64,000 nucleotides of DNA from Asterionellopsis glacialis (GCA_014885115.2 WKLE02001169.1:1-64000), one strand, 5' to 3'. Numbered from the stretch's first letter, positions 47,263 through 58,748 are shown. Numbers and translations: made by a program. The notes: generated from the sequence alone by a model not told the origin.

Positions 47263-49413
47263 ATGGCTCCCATGTCTGAAGCCGATATTGCATCTGATTT
47301 AGCCGATGAGGCAGCTGCATTAGATGGATACTTTAGTGATGCACCATTGGATCCTCAACCCAACTATCCTGATTTAAGGGATACATTTGAAAATGCTGTG
47401 ATTATATCCAATTTACCCAAGGTGAAAAAAGAAAAAGTTGACAAATTAACCAAGGTGGTCATGAAATTGGTATCACGTATCGGACCATTGGTGAACGATC
47501 CCGATATCGGGTATACAGGTGTTGATATGCCATTCAATGAAGAGCAAAATTCTTCCTTGGGTTTTTGCTTTGTCGAGTACGAAACTTTAGAAGAAGCCAA
47601 GAATGCTGTAGAAGTTTTAAATGATTACAAGTTTGATAAGAACCATTCCTTGGCTGTCATTCCCTACATGAGAGCACAACAATTGGCCAAGGTTGAAAAG
47701 AAAGAATTTCAACAACCTGAACCTGCACCCTTTGTGGAACGTCCCAATACCACATCATGGTTGGAGGACCCCAATCAACGTGATGCCTTCCTTACCCGTC
47801 AAGGCAAGGAAACTGCAGTATACTGGAACGATGGGAAGAATGATCCTGTCGTGGACTATGATGGAAGTCGTGAAAAGGAAGCTGGTGTAGCATGGTGTGA
47901 ATACTATGCTCATTGGTCACCCAAGGGTAGTTACCTAGCAACCCTGGTTCCCTCCAAGGGTGTGATTCTATGGAGTGGTTCCAAATACGAAAAGTCTGGA
48001 CGATTCCCATGTCCAGGGGTTGAATTCATTATGTTTTCACCACAAGAACAATTCCTATTGACAAGTAATAACCGAAGAGATGACCCTAATGCTGTCAAGG
48101 TATTCAATGTTCAAACTGGTAAAATACTTCGTGCCTTCCCCTTGTACCCTACCAATGTATCCATGGACGGACCACCACCACCCTTCCAATGGTCACATGA
48201 TGATTCGTACTTGGCACGCATGGGCAATGACTTGATTTCTATTTTTGAAACACCGTCCATGAAACTTCTCGATCGTCGGTCCTTGGCCGCCGATGGGATT
48301 CATGAATTCCAATGGTCACCCAAGGCCAATATCCTTGCCTATTGGGCACCCGAACACGGGAATGCACCAGCTCATGTGGATTTGATTGAAATCCCCTCCC
48401 GTAATAAGTTGCGTCAAAAGAATTTATTCAATGTTACCAAGTGTAGTATGGTATGGCAAAATGATGGTGAATTCCTTGCCGTCAAGGTCACACGTCACAC
48501 CAAGTCTAAAAAGACCTTGTACAATAACATTGAATTGTTCCGTTTGAATGAAGCAGGTATTCCCGTGGAAATGTTAGATGTTAAGGATGCCGTCATGGCC
48601 TTGAGTTGGGAACCACGTGGATCAAGATTTGCCATGATTCATGCCGAGAACCCATCGTCCACCAAGGTGGATGTTAGTTTCTATGATATGATGAAAAAGG
48701 TAGAACCCACAACCCAAAAGAAGGGTAAGAAGGGTGGTGTACAACCCAAGACTGAAGTAGCAGAATTGAATCTAGTCGAAACCTTGGATGGAAAGCAATG
48801 TAATTGTATCTTTTGGTCACCTGCCGGTGGTACCATCATTTTAGCAGGATTAGGTGATTCTGCATCTGGAACATTAGAGTTTTATGATGTCAATACCAAA
48901 AACTTGGTTGTGAAGGAGCATTACCGTGCCAATCAAGTATTGTGGGACCCATCTGGTCGTACGGTTGCTACCGTCGTATCACAACCCATCGGTGGTGGAC
49001 ACTTTAAATTTGCCATGGACAATGGTTACATTCTTTGGACGTTCCAGGGCAAACAATTGTATCAACAATCGTACGAAACCTTTTATCAGTTGGTATGGAG
49101 ACCACGTGAAAACCTACTTTCCAAAGCTGAAATTAAAAAGGTACGCAAGAACCTCAAGAAATACGAGAAACAATTCGATAAGGCTGATAAAGAACGTCAA
49201 CGTGCACTTAAATTGGAAGAAACGAAGGGCAAACGCGCACTCCGTACAACCTATCGCCAATTGCTTGCACGTTTGGCTGAGTACCGTGATCGTCAAAAGG
49301 CACAACGCGTGGACTTACTCAATGGCTATGATAGTGATGATGAATCAAATTATGTTGTTTCGGAACAAGTTATTGAAACTGTATTGAATACCAAAGAAGA
49401 AGTTGTTCTTTAA
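47263..49413 (+). CDS. EIF3B: Translation initiation factor eIF3 subunit B
   Basis: 716 aa, single exon, ATG at 47263 in context AACAAGATGG. An acidic N-terminus is followed by an RRM (about 43-130, NAVIISNLPKVKKEKVDKLT to LGFCFVEYETLEEAKNAVEV), which binds eIF3j/eIF3a. Then comes a nine-bladed WD40-like beta-propeller (about 160-620) with repeated segments such as GVILWSGSKYEK, FQWSHDDSYLARMG, EFQWSPKANILAYWAP and CIFWSPAGGTIILAG. The C-terminus is a charged helix (KKVRKNLKKYEKQFDKADKE) that binds eIF3i/eIF3g in the known complex. Length and order are as in other eukaryotes. It scaffolds the eIF3 module on the 40S ribosome in the cytosol. Confidence 0.95.
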   Translation: MAPMSEADIASDLADEAAALDGYFSDAPLDPQPNYPDLRDTFENAVIISNLPKVKKEKVDKLTKVVMKLVSRIGPLVNDPDIGYTGVDMPFNEEQNSSLGFCFVEYETLEEAKNAVEVLNDYKFDKNHSLAVIPYMRAQQLAKVEKKEFQQPEPAPFVERPNTTSWLEDPNQRDAFLTRQGKETAVYWNDGKNDPVVDYDGSREKEAGVAWCEYYAHWSPKGSYLATLVPSKGVILWSGSKYEKSGRFPCPGVEFIMFSPQEQFLLTSNNRRDDPNAVKVFNVQTGKILRAFPLYPTNVSMDGPPPPFQWSHDDSYLARMGNDLISIFETPSMKLLDRRSLAADGIHEFQWSPKANILAYWAPEHGNAPAHVDLIEIPSRNKLRQKNLFNVTKCSMVWQNDGEFLAVKVTRHTKSKKTLYNNIELFRLNEAGIPVEMLDVKDAVMALSWEPRGSRFAMIHAENPSSTKVDVSFYDMMKKVEPTTQKKGKKGGVQPKTEVAELNLVETLDGKQCNCIFWSPAGGTIILAGLGDSASGTLEFYDVNTKNLVVKEHYRANQVLWDPSGRTVATVVSQPIGGGHFKFAMDNGYILWTFQGKQLYQQSYETFYQLVWRPRENLLSKAEIKKVRKNLKKYEKQFDKADKERQRALKLEETKGKRALRTTYRQLLARLAEYRDRQKAQRVDLLNGYDSDDESNYVVSEQVIETVLNTKEEVVL

Positions 49414-49725
49414 AAAGGGGACGAGAGCTTGTGGTAAAAAGAAACGAAGGGAGGATTAGAGTAGTCTTTGTCATGGTATCAAATAATGCTGGTCAAGAAA
49501 GGATTAAAAGGTATTTGATTTATGATACCTTATTATTTTTATTTATAATAGCTCGGAAAGAAGATAAAATTTAGAATAATAATGGATGCCAAACATTGTT
49601 AACCTTTACAGTATTTCCATTCAACCTACTTTTGCTAGTAGGACGCGGGGCCCCACAGTGTACATGACAATATGTGCTGCTCTAATTATCACAAACTAGC
49701 CTAGACTGGATTGCATGGGACGGGC

Positions 49726-52122
49726 CTAACGATGTGGTCGTCGTACTGGTAAAAGTCTTCCTCTTGCGCCCCCGGCACGATTCTTAGTAGCAACCGCTTT
49801 TGTTGCAGGTTCCCCCAAAAGAGTATTTACATCAATTCGGACTTTACCATCTGATGCTTTCCTTTTCTTATCGTTGTTGTTGGTATATGCTGGTGCTGTT
49901 GTTTCTGACAATAAACTATCTTCTCGAACTTGTTCTGCAGCTGTTATACCAGCTTCACGCATAGCACGTTTGTCATCTTCTTCATTGTTACTATACAAAG
50001 GGCAGCCTTTACATTTTGATGGATCGGTATGTTTACAGTGCGGTGTTTGGCAAAAATGTTGATACCCAACACTTTTAGGAATTTCTTTCCGACAGACGTA
50101 ACATACATGTGTCCCACAAGAACATGTCATTTTATTACACCCACTTTCTTTGATAAACTTTTTACCACATTTCGGTTTAGGACATGTCCGTATTTTAGCT
50201 TCCGTAATAGCCTCTTCGACACGGCGGCGTCCATCAGTTTCATGACGTTTTTCAACTTCTTCACAGCGTAATGGTATGTGTGGTTCTTCACCACATTTAC
50301 GACATTGGGAATGTCCACAACCTTGTATGGGACATACAAATATCATTTCAGTAGGTGGCAGCATTGCCGGATAGTCGCATTTACGGCATTTGCATATAGT
50401 ATCATCTAATCCTGCCTGTTCTAATACAGCTGCTGCTTGTATTTCATTATACTTTTCCATGGTCTTGGCAGGCAATGCTTTTTGTAAATGATCAGGTTCA
50501 AAGGATGATGTACACCCTTCACCATGCATACATTGTAATTCTATGTTAGGTTTGCCAGTTTCTTTATCAATTCCAAAGTTACCATCACCAAATACTTTAG
50601 TTTCTGCATGTCGTCGTAAACAATCCACACAAAACAAATGTCCTTCTACCTTACAGGAGATCATTTCTTCCATAGAGACATCACCATAACAACAATTGCA
50701 TTCCATGGTAGATCCTGTGATTTCAGATAAATGACGGGCTTGACGTCGTTCTATACGAACTTCAATTTCATTTTTCCATTCTGCAAATTTATGTTGAACG
50801 TAGCCACGTTCATCTTTTAATGTTTCATTTTGTATTTGATATGGTGATGCCTTACGAACACGTCTTGGTTTAGTCAAAGTTGTTCGTTGATGTTGTGTAG
50901 TTGGACCTTGCAATCGATCGCGTTGTTCTGCATTTAATTTTCTACCTGATATGGCATACATGAGTAAATGGTATTCTTGTTCCTCTTGAGGAATTTCATG
51001 GTCATCATTACTGTTATTAGTATTGACACTTGCACTTTTTGTGGTAGCACCATTTACGTCTTTTCCCATTACTAAGTGACATATTCGTTCATGACAGACA
51101 GCATAATGCTGTTGACATGCCTCAAAGAAATATTTAATACCATACTTTGATAAAAATGGAAATTCTAATTCTAACAACTCTAGGGATTGTTGAATATAAT
51201 CTTTGGTAGGTTCAAAAGAGGATGTTGACATGTAATCATATTTACGTTGACGTGACAATAGTGTTCCGGATGGTTGTATCACACCACTGCTAGCTTTGGT
51301 AGTGGTCGTAGTTTTACTTTTAGGATAGGATGGATTCTCGGCCAGGTGGGATATCACAAGTTGTATTATTGGTTCAAAAGAAGCATGGAACTCAGGTTGA
51401 ATTGGATCATTGATACGTGTTGGATTCATACCATTTTGTGTAAATATTTTTTGGGTATATGATAAATCAACATCAGGAAAGATTTCTAATATCCGATGCA
51501 TAGGTGTGGTTATTATTGGTTCTGATTCTGATACGGATTGGACAACTTGCATCATTTCAATTTCATCACCATTGTCATCGCTCTTATAAGGGTTGACTTG
51601 TTGTTGTTGTTGTTGTTGTTGTTGTGACGATGATGATGATTTTTGTCTAAGTGCCATTATGCAATCATCGTCATCATTTACATATTGTGTTAGTGCTGCA
51701 TATTGACTCATAATAATACGATCATCATGATTATCACTGATAGTGTGCTCAGCATTATCAATATCAATAATGTCAATTTGAATTGTTTTATTTTTGGTAG
51801 CAGCACTTAGCTTTTTATCCTTGTTTTTATTGTAATTGTCATTATCATCATTGCCATCTTCATCTGTGATTAAAATAAAATCTAAAGCAGAAGTAGCATT
51901 GTTGACATTCTTTCTATTGTTACTGTTTGTTATCGTCATTTTTTGATGTTGCCGTCTCCGTTTTTTATTTGGACGACTTGAAAAGTTACCAGAACTTGAA
52001 GGGTCTTTGCCATTAGTAGTACTTTCTAAGATAGTGACAACCTCATCATCATCTTCCAGATTACTACTATTACCTCCTGTCAAATCAAACACATCATTAT
52101 CATTCGCAGGTGCAACAGACAT
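49726..52122 (-). CDS. RNF216: RBR-type E3 ubiquitin ligase, RNF216/TRIAD3-like
   Basis: 798 aa, one exon, ATG at 52122. The N-terminal 460 residues are largely disordered (Asp/Asn, poly-Gln), with a SUMO-interaction-like DVFDLTGG near residue 10 and a second acidic-hydrophobic IQIDIIDIDNAE. The RBR module follows: RING1 (about 473-535, MECNCCYGDVSMEEMISCK...FCVDCLRRHAE), IBR (about 570-625, ICKCRKCDYPAML...CPIQGCGHSQCRKCGE), a helical linker, and RING2 (about 643-690, CPKPKCGKKFIKESGCNKM then TCSCGTHVCYVC). Cys667 in NKMTC is the expected catalytic cysteine that accepts ubiquitin. Cysteine-rich sequence (HFCQTPHCKHTDPSKCKGC) follows RING2, as in RNF216, which assembles Lys63-linked chains. 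Convergent with eIF3b. Confidence 0.88.
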   Translation of the reverse strand: MSVAPANDNDVFDLTGGNSSNLEDDDEVVTILESTTNGKDPSSSGNFSSRPNKKRRRQHQKMTITNSNNRKNVNNATSALDFILITDEDGNDDNDNYNKNKDKKLSAATKNKTIQIDIIDIDNAEHTISDNHDDRIIMSQYAALTQYVNDDDDCIMALRQKSSSSSQQQQQQQQQVNPYKSDDNGDEIEMMQVVQSVSESEPIITTPMHRILEIFPDVDLSYTQKIFTQNGMNPTRINDPIQPEFHASFEPIIQLVISHLAENPSYPKSKTTTTTKASSGVIQPSGTLLSRQRKYDYMSTSSFEPTKDYIQQSLELLELEFPFLSKYGIKYFFEACQQHYAVCHERICHLVMGKDVNGATTKSASVNTNNSNDDHEIPQEEQEYHLLMYAISGRKLNAEQRDRLQGPTTQHQRTTLTKPRRVRKASPYQIQNETLKDERGYVQHKFAEWKNEIEVRIERRQARHLSEITGSTMECNCCYGDVSMEEMISCKVEGHLFCVDCLRRHAETKVFGDGNFGIDKETGKPNIELQCMHGEGCTSSFEPDHLQKALPAKTMEKYNEIQAAAVLEQAGLDDTICKCRKCDYPAMLPPTEMIFVCPIQGCGHSQCRKCGEEPHIPLRCEEVEKRHETDGRRRVEEAITEAKIRTCPKPKCGKKFIKESGCNKMTCSCGTHVCYVCRKEIPKSVGYQHFCQTPHCKHTDPSKCKGCPLYSNNEEDDKRAMREAGITAAEQVREDSLLSETTAPAYTNNNDKKRKASDGKVRIDVNTLLGEPATKAVATKNRAGGARGRLLPVRRPHR

Positions 52123-54722
52123 GATTATAAAAAATCAAATTGGAAAATCTTCACACAAAAATTCGAAAATCGAAGAATCAATCTGTCTTTTTCTTTTTCA
52201 ATTTGACTGCAATAGAGAGCTCTGCTGACTGTAAGGTTAAGCGAGAGACTCTTGGAACAAAATCAATAACAACAAATTTGATTCCTATTATTTTGGTGAT
52301 GTTCTTTGTTGTCTGATCTGCTGCGTGTTCTTTTCAGCAGCGCTGTGTTTTCCTTGTATTTCGAGATTGTTGCCAACTTGTTTGTTGCCCCTACTGCCTT
52401 GGGGATGTTTTTTTGAAATTGAAGTAGGAGGGAATTCAGTGACACTCCCATATGTTACCGTGACTGGACTGGCGTTCTTCGAGACAGTCGAATGTGTAGG
52501 AGTGGTCACCGGAGAGAAAGTCAAAAGTTCCACACGTACGATGACAGACAAAAAATAGTAGACTAAAAACAAAACATCGAAACATGAAACATCATCTGGA
52601 AACATCATCTGAACATCATAAACTCGGAGATCATGAATAAGAAACACAGGGCACTGTCTGTCTGTAATCATAACTCTGATACCTGGTACAACATACTAGG
52701 ACCTAAGGAGGAGTCATCCATTAAAACTGGCTGATCCTTCAAAAATATGAATACGAACAACACTACAGTAGTTAGCAATGATCATGGCTACAGTACTACA
52801 CACCAAAGCAATGATACGTTCATTGTCTATCCAAAAAATAATACAGTACATCCATTAAAAATGGCTCATACACTATATCACATGACGTCCTTCAAAAATA
52901 TGAATACAAAGAACACTACAGTAGTGTTACCAATGATCATGGCTACAGTACTACACACCAAACAATGATTTGTTCATTGCCTATCCAAAAAATGATACAG
53001 TACAAGTACTTGATAGAGGAAAGAACATGCAATGCAACGATTGATAAATGCCTACTGGAAGTGTCAGATTCATTATTTGTAGAAAGGGAGTATGACATAT
53101 TTCCATGGTTGTTGGTCATCAGTTCTACCTCTACCTGCTGGAAGTGCCACCAAATCTAATAAAATTTATTCTTTTATAAAAAATTAGACGCAACTTTCTT
53201 TGGATAGAAAATGCATTGATTGTTGTAGAATAGACCATAAAGTTCCGGAAAAAGGAAATGATGACCTTCCTTGAAGTTGAAGGTATGATGATTCTTTGAC
53301 GAGGAAAAAGCTGGTTTGAACACAGCACGAGTACGGGAAGGCTCTCTCTAGAGACTCTATCTCTCTAGAGACTATTGATCAGGGAAGTCAAGAGTCCAAT
53401 GATTTCATATTTTACAGGTATAGTGCTATGCAATTATTTGATTCCCAACCCTGCACGCGTGTCGCCTCGATCGGACACAAAAAGTGACGAAGACGACCCA
53501 CATAAAATCGATGTTATTCTTTCGGAGCTAGGTAACTATCGTCATACAGTAGACAAAAAAATAAAAAGTAGGTCCGAAAGGCCTTTGGTACCGGATTGTT
53601 TCTCCCGGACTAATACATACACCACGTCATCCAGAGAACTAGGGGCTAAATAATTTTATAGAAAAATGATTTATTTTCAAGAGAACGATGCCTAAAAAAT
53701 GATATTGATGTGATTATTCCGTTATTAGGGCGACACTTATTATTAGTGCTGGAAGTTCGCAAGGATCATTCCACGGATGGTTTTGTTGAATATGACAGTT
53801 CCCCTCCGAAACTTAAACATCCGCAGAGCGACAAGAATTTCTTTATATTTTATAAAAAGAATAATACTTCTCCAAACTTTTTTTGAACCAATGCAGTGCA
53901 AATTTGTAAGCTTTTTAGATTATGCAAAGATGCGAAAACATTGAAATTTTAAAAAATAATAGCCACTTGTACGTGTATCCAGACTTAAATAGGTACGAGG
54001 TAGATTTACTGTAAATAAGCAGTACCGAATCTGTGTGCCTAGAGAGTCTTTTTGAACGAACTGTACCTGGTATGGTCCTTGTTTCATTTGTAGACTACTT
54101 TAAAACACACACGTTTACGACTACAATGTTCCTTGCATCAACTGTAATTTATAGAATACTTTTTAAATCACCCACGTTTACGACGATAATATTCCTTTCG
54201 TTCGTACGTGTTCGTACGTAACAATCGTGTCTGGTTGTACCAGGTACAGGTACGATCATCGAGCTGTTCCGTTGTTAAGTAACTAATGTACCAAACCGGT
54301 CCTATCTGTTTCCTATAATGTCCTTTTTTTCATTTCGATACCTGGTAGTAAGATGCTTTTTGAACAAGCACGTTTACGATTATATTTTTTGTTCGTAAGC
54401 ATGTCTCATACCAGGCTGTTCCTTGTGCTAGGTACCAAGTACAGGTATTAATACCTGGGTACATGGTGTTTACTTCTGGTATTACAGTTCGTAATCGATC
54501 TATCCTACTACTAGCTGTAAGAATAAGAGGATCTAAGCCCTTTAAAGGCAGTAAGTGGCGAAAAAAGAATCATGAGAATCCCCCCTGTAGAAAATGCGTT
54601 CACTGTTTTACCGCAAAAGACACAAATACCACAACATCCGAACCGTTTTCGATTTTCTTGTCAAACATTCTTTTTGACCCACCATTGAAAAGCGAGGACT
54701 TTTGGTGAACAAGAGTGTTAAA
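52123..54722. other. Long intergenic region with repeats and coding-like scraps
   Basis: No gene I can assemble. Contents: the tandem repeat at 52736-53006; a doubled CTCTCTAGAGACT near 53343-53371; an open frame at 53375-53653 (ARVSPRSDTKSDEDDPHK) and a start-less frame at about 53661-53886 (LLGRHLLLVLEVRKDHSTDG) that could be exons of one broken gene; GTACC motifs from 54060 to 54470; a doubled CACGTTTACGA...ATATT near 54110 and 54170. The last 250 bases are probably the promoter of the CRAL-TRIO gene. Confidence 0.45.
52736..53006. repeat. Tandem repeat, 153-bp unit, two copies
   Basis: CCTTCAAAAATATGAATAC begins each copy, at 52736 and 52889; both continue through AACACTACAGTAGT, AATGATCATGGCTACAGTACT and CTATCCAAAAAAT.ATACAGTACA. 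The copies differ by small substitutions and short indels. No coding content. Confidence 0.85.
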
Positions 54723-56142
54723 ATGATGGAAACCTATTTCAGAAGTGTTCCCAGGTTTTCCGAGGGAGATGTAGAACAGGAAAGAAAAACATTGACAACG
54801 GAGGAAAGATGTGACATTCAACAGGATTTGCACCCCGACAAGTATAGTTCTACGGCCGAACCCCTCTCGACAAACTACGAACAATGTGGAGACAACCCGC
54901 ATCGAGTAGTAACACGAGAAGAAATCGATGCAAGAATTGCTCAGATGCGAGATGTAATTCATAACAATCTTTCTCTTGAAGAAAAAAGTGCCTTCATGGA
55001 AGCAGAACGATTATGCCAAGATGAGATCACAAACAAGCGTTTCGAACTGTTCCTCAATCGCGAAAATATGGATCCAGTTGTAAGTTTTCAGTTTCACCGA
55101 AGATCACATGTTGTTGGTAGTGCTTGTTCAAGTGTATATTTTCATGAGTACAGTGTTTTACATATGAAAGATTACTGAACAATTTTGTGTATATCTATGT
55201 CTCGTGTGAACATTTAAAATGAGCAGAAAGCAGCAAACCGTTTGATGGCGTATTGGACAGAACGAAAGAGAATCTTTGGTCCTGACAAGTGGTATTTGCC
55301 TATGACCCAAGCTGGTGCATTAAGAGATGATGGTGTTGCACTTCGAAAAGGTTACATACGTATAGTACATTCCAAAGATAATAGTGGAAGGCCGATAATG
55401 TTAGGAACTCCTAGATATCACACAAGGGATGGCTACGACACTCAGAGTATGGTAAGATTTGGGTTGTCAACAATTTTGAATGTGGAATACACCGCATTGT
55501 CTTGTGACAGAAACAATGCTTTTGGCTGTTATTGAATGCCCTTGCTCATTGTCGATTGTATAACATGCTCCTTTTTCATTGTGCAGATTCGTGTGGTTTG
55601 GTACATGTATGAGTGTTTCATAGATGAATACCCCGAAGCTAGTATGGGTGCAGTATGGCTCAGTTGCAACAAAAATATGGTGCCGAACCAGAATTTTGAT
55701 CGAAAGGTAAGAACTGGGAACACTGTCTGACCACTTTCAGATTCCGTTGTGATTTATTTCGTTACTTATTTTACACGCTGTCTTCAAATCCTATTTTTGT
55801 ACTCGCTCCTTCTTTATTTCATTTTCGAAGCTTGTCAGAACTGGTATTATATTTGAAAGGGATTACTTTCCCTTTCGTTTTGCTGCTGTGCACGTTTGCT
55901 ATTCGCCTGGACTTTACCAGGACTTTGTAAAACCAATTCTTTTCTTTGTCCTGGGGAAATATTTCCGAACACGTTTTATAGCTCATAATGGACCGGCTGA
56001 TGCTCAGGTTTTGGAATCACTGGAATCTTATGGAATTCCGGCCGATGCAATTCCTGCTGAAATGGGTGGTAAGGTGCACCTGGACCACATGAGTTGGCTG
56101 GAAAAGAGAGCCGAAGCTGAACAATACAGGCAAAGAGATTAG
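54723..56142 (+). CDS. CRAL-TRIO (Sec14-like) lipid-binding domain protein
   Basis: Four exons: 54723-55079, 55227-55451, 55587-55706 and 55831-56142, all GT-AG, phase 0, giving 337 aa. The start is the first in-frame ATG (MMETYFRSVPRFSEGD). The N-terminal helices (EEIDARIAQMRDVIHNNLS, FELFLNRENMDPV) form the usual CRAL-TRIO-N part. The lipid-binding domain follows: KAANRLMAYWTERKRIFG, IRVVWYMYECFIDE and RFAAVHVCYSPGLYQDF, ending FIAHNGPADAQVLESLESYG then IPADAIPAEMGGKV. The last is the conserved IP..LP.E.GG gate and terminal segment of Sec14-like folds. It should bind and transfer a hydrophobic ligand such as a phosphoinositide or tocopherol-type lipid in the cytosol; the ligand is not predictable. 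No membrane anchor or GOLD domain is seen. Diatoms carry many relatives with the FGPDKWYLPMTQAGALRDD motif. Confidence 0.85.
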
Positions 56143-56373
56143 GGATTCCCAGACCTATCACAGGGAATGGTCACAGCACTACGAGCAGATTGATGAGACA
56201 AATACTCCAGTGACAGTTAGAAGCGTAATTTCAAACACAAAGTAACCACGATCAAATAGAATAGAAGAGTATTTATGTAGATTCGAACTACAGTACCATG
56301 CATCGGGTTCCAGCGTAAGTTCGATATGTTTAGTGGAGAATCAACTCCTTAAATGTAGTAGCCTAATTTTTTT

Positions 56374-58466
56374 CTACACCATCTGCTGAGTAGGTTCAGA
56401 ACTATCAATTGTCACGGTTATGGATCCGCTCATAGGTATGGACGTTTCTAGCAAAAAGGTACAATTTTTCGTTGGACTTGCCACCGCAATTGGAAATCCA
56501 GTTGGGCTCATCACAAATACCAAAGCTATTGCAATACATGGAAATACTAAGGCAGGACAAAAGTCAAATATCCAATGGGTAGATGGCTCACTTTTCGACA
56601 TCGTCATGATTCGTACTCCTTTCACAACAAGCAGTACTTTGTTGTTGTCTTTCTCTTCGTTGCTAGTAGAAGACATTAAGCTTAATGTCTTTCTGACCCT
56701 GCTACTGCTGTGATGCTTTACTAGGGAAGAAAGAAATCGTATGTTCATTTCTTGAATAGTCATTATGTTCTGTCGTCGAAGGGAACATGGCTGAATATTT
56801 TCTACCCGTTAGTGCATCTATACTTGAACAATGATGGATTGAGACTGAACCAAAAACTGATTTTCAGTAATCTGCAATCCAGGTCCAATGACATCACCAA
56901 CAAGCGTTATACCCGATGCTGTTGTATTAGATGCTTCTTTGCCACCTTGACAACACTCGAATCCCTGGGTCCATGTATTGTACGTTGTAGCATCTTGAAA
57001 ATTAGGATTATAAAGCGAATTGAATATAGCTCTTCCCGTCAATGTAAAACCAATAAAATCGATTTCCGCCGCGTGTTATATGAAAAGCTGCTGTTGTCGG
57101 AAAGGTTGTAGCATGATTGAGAGGGAACCATACGTGAACACCTGATATATAATTTGTCGCACCTGTCGTGTTATTACATTTTGTATGATGTAGCATTATT
57201 GATGTTAAATTTGTGCATGAAATACAATATCGGGAAAGGGTAAATAGATCATAAAAAGGTGTGAGTGCATGAGTGAGTAACTGTGTACGTATGTGAGAAA
57301 TTCAGCTTCATGGATATGAAAGTTTTAACATCCAGGTATTTCGTTCTACCAGTAAGTACGTATACTCTTACCATTCACTTGTATACCAATTTTGGAAGAG
57401 AACACGATGGTATTCATAATGTAATGGTCGTTACCATTAATTTCGATAGCTATTGCATTAGGTGGTGACTTTTGATGGAGGTGATCAAAATCAAAATTTG
57501 TTTCACCTAACCAACATTGATCGATTAATACTTCATGTCCTTGATTGATTTGTAATCCATATAATATAATTTGTAAAAATTTAAAAAGTACCCCCCCCAG
57601 GCCCAATCGTAACGCCCATGACATTATTGATTTGCATCATACCCCAAGGCTTTACTGGATCCGTCTAAAAATAATTGTGGAAAATGTAGATCTATATTAC
57701 AGGAACCTTGTGGAGAATGACAACTATCTTTCTTTCCAATATAAAGTAAGAATGTTCCTTGTGCATCATTGGTAGTAGTATTGTCGGTGGGACCATTACT
57801 GGGAAATTTTGTGGGGTGTGCAATAAGACTGCCATATCCTAATTGAAAGTTGGCAATCATTTCAGGTATACGTAAAGGTTTGGATATCACAATTCACCAC
57901 CTTCCAAGTCAACTGAACATCCACCTGCATTACGTACAGGACTCAAGGTAGGTGTTGTATCCTGTCCTGGAAAGTATCCATTAGGAGATAATTTGGATTG
58001 AATTCAACATGTTTCCGAAGCTTGATTCAAGGCATCCCAACTATCATGTACTCCAGTAGGATCACCACCAAACGATTTAGGTGTTAAATGAAGATTACTG
58101 TTGTTGATTTTATCATTATTGTTATTGTTCGGAGGAGAAGCTGTGTAAGAAGTAAGAATATGACCATTATAATTAGCAAACATTTCATTAAACATGGGAT
58201 GATACGAATGGAGTAGGTTATGAAACATAAGAGAAGTAGGATTAGATTGTGTAATACGACGGATTAAGGATGTAAGAGCATGATTTTGTGGATGATGGAT
58301 GATGATCAACTGGGTGGCGGTGACGATAATGAGATGTTGACGAAGATACTGTTGCCGCAACACGCACATGAATCAATAGTTTGCAAGATTTGATGCTGTC
58401 TGTGTTTGCATCTTCTAATGTGATGATAGAAGTATTATGATATGATGGAATGTACGGGACTTGCAA
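56374..58466 (-). pseudogene. Pectate-lyase-like beta-helix protein, multiply disrupted
   Basis: Pieces of one protein lie in order on the minus strand but in different frames: a hydrophilic N-terminus (58466-58340); HLTPKSFGGDPTGVHDSWDAL (about 58090), the opening of the Pectate_lyase_3 / GH55-like beta-helix domain; an in-frame TGA at about 58006; LSPNGYFPGQDTTPTLSPVR (about 57960); a slip near 57887 to VISKPLRIPEMIANFQLGYG; another slip near 57600; then VLIDQCWLGETNFDFDHLHQ and YIMNTIVFSSKIGIQVNG, ending at a plausible GTAAGA donor; ISGVHVWFPLNHATTFPTTA; a slip near 57040; WTQGFECCQGGKEASN and GITLVGDVIGPGLQI; and a C-terminal TGFPIAVASPTKNCTFLLE to the stop at 56374. Other genes in the window are intact, so assembly error is a weaker explanation. 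If ever functional, a secreted or surface polysaccharide-binding protein. Confidence 0.7.
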
Positions 58467-58529
58467 AAATTTTGAAATGTTGGATTGTTCTTTGTATCTT
58501 GATTAGCGTGAGGGTTTATTTTAAAAAGA

Positions 58530-58748
58530 TGACGTAAGAGTGACCGAAGAGTGACGCGATGAATTGTCAGTTGCTGACGTGTACAAACCGCAATTCCGTT
58601 CCTCTCTTTTCGTCATCATGACGTCGTTCAATAATTGCTGACGTATTATTTTCAGTCAAGGTTCTCTGATCCACCAATCCAATCTTTCAAAACGAACGGC
58701 CCATAGTGTGCCAACACAAGATAAGATGGTCAAAACTACGCCACGTCA
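58530..58748. promoter_or_regulatory. Cluster of TGACGT/TGACGC (CRE/CCRE-like) sites
   Basis: TGACGT at 58530, 58575, 58619 and 58639, TGACGC at 58552, and inverted ACGTCA at 58743: six cores in 219 bases. Two of them share the longer TTGCTGACGT. In Phaeodactylum tricornutum, elements TGACGT, ACGTCA and TGACGC (CCRE1-3) bound by bZIP factors confer CO2/cAMP response on a carbonic anhydrase gene. Position is just upstream of the broken beta-helix gene (-) and about 0.9 kb upstream of the apyrase gene (+). Function here is inference. Confidence 0.55.

Noticed and set aside
57346..57890. Separate small genes in the beta-helix region
   Set aside because: The frames join in order into one family protein, so they are fragments of a single broken gene.
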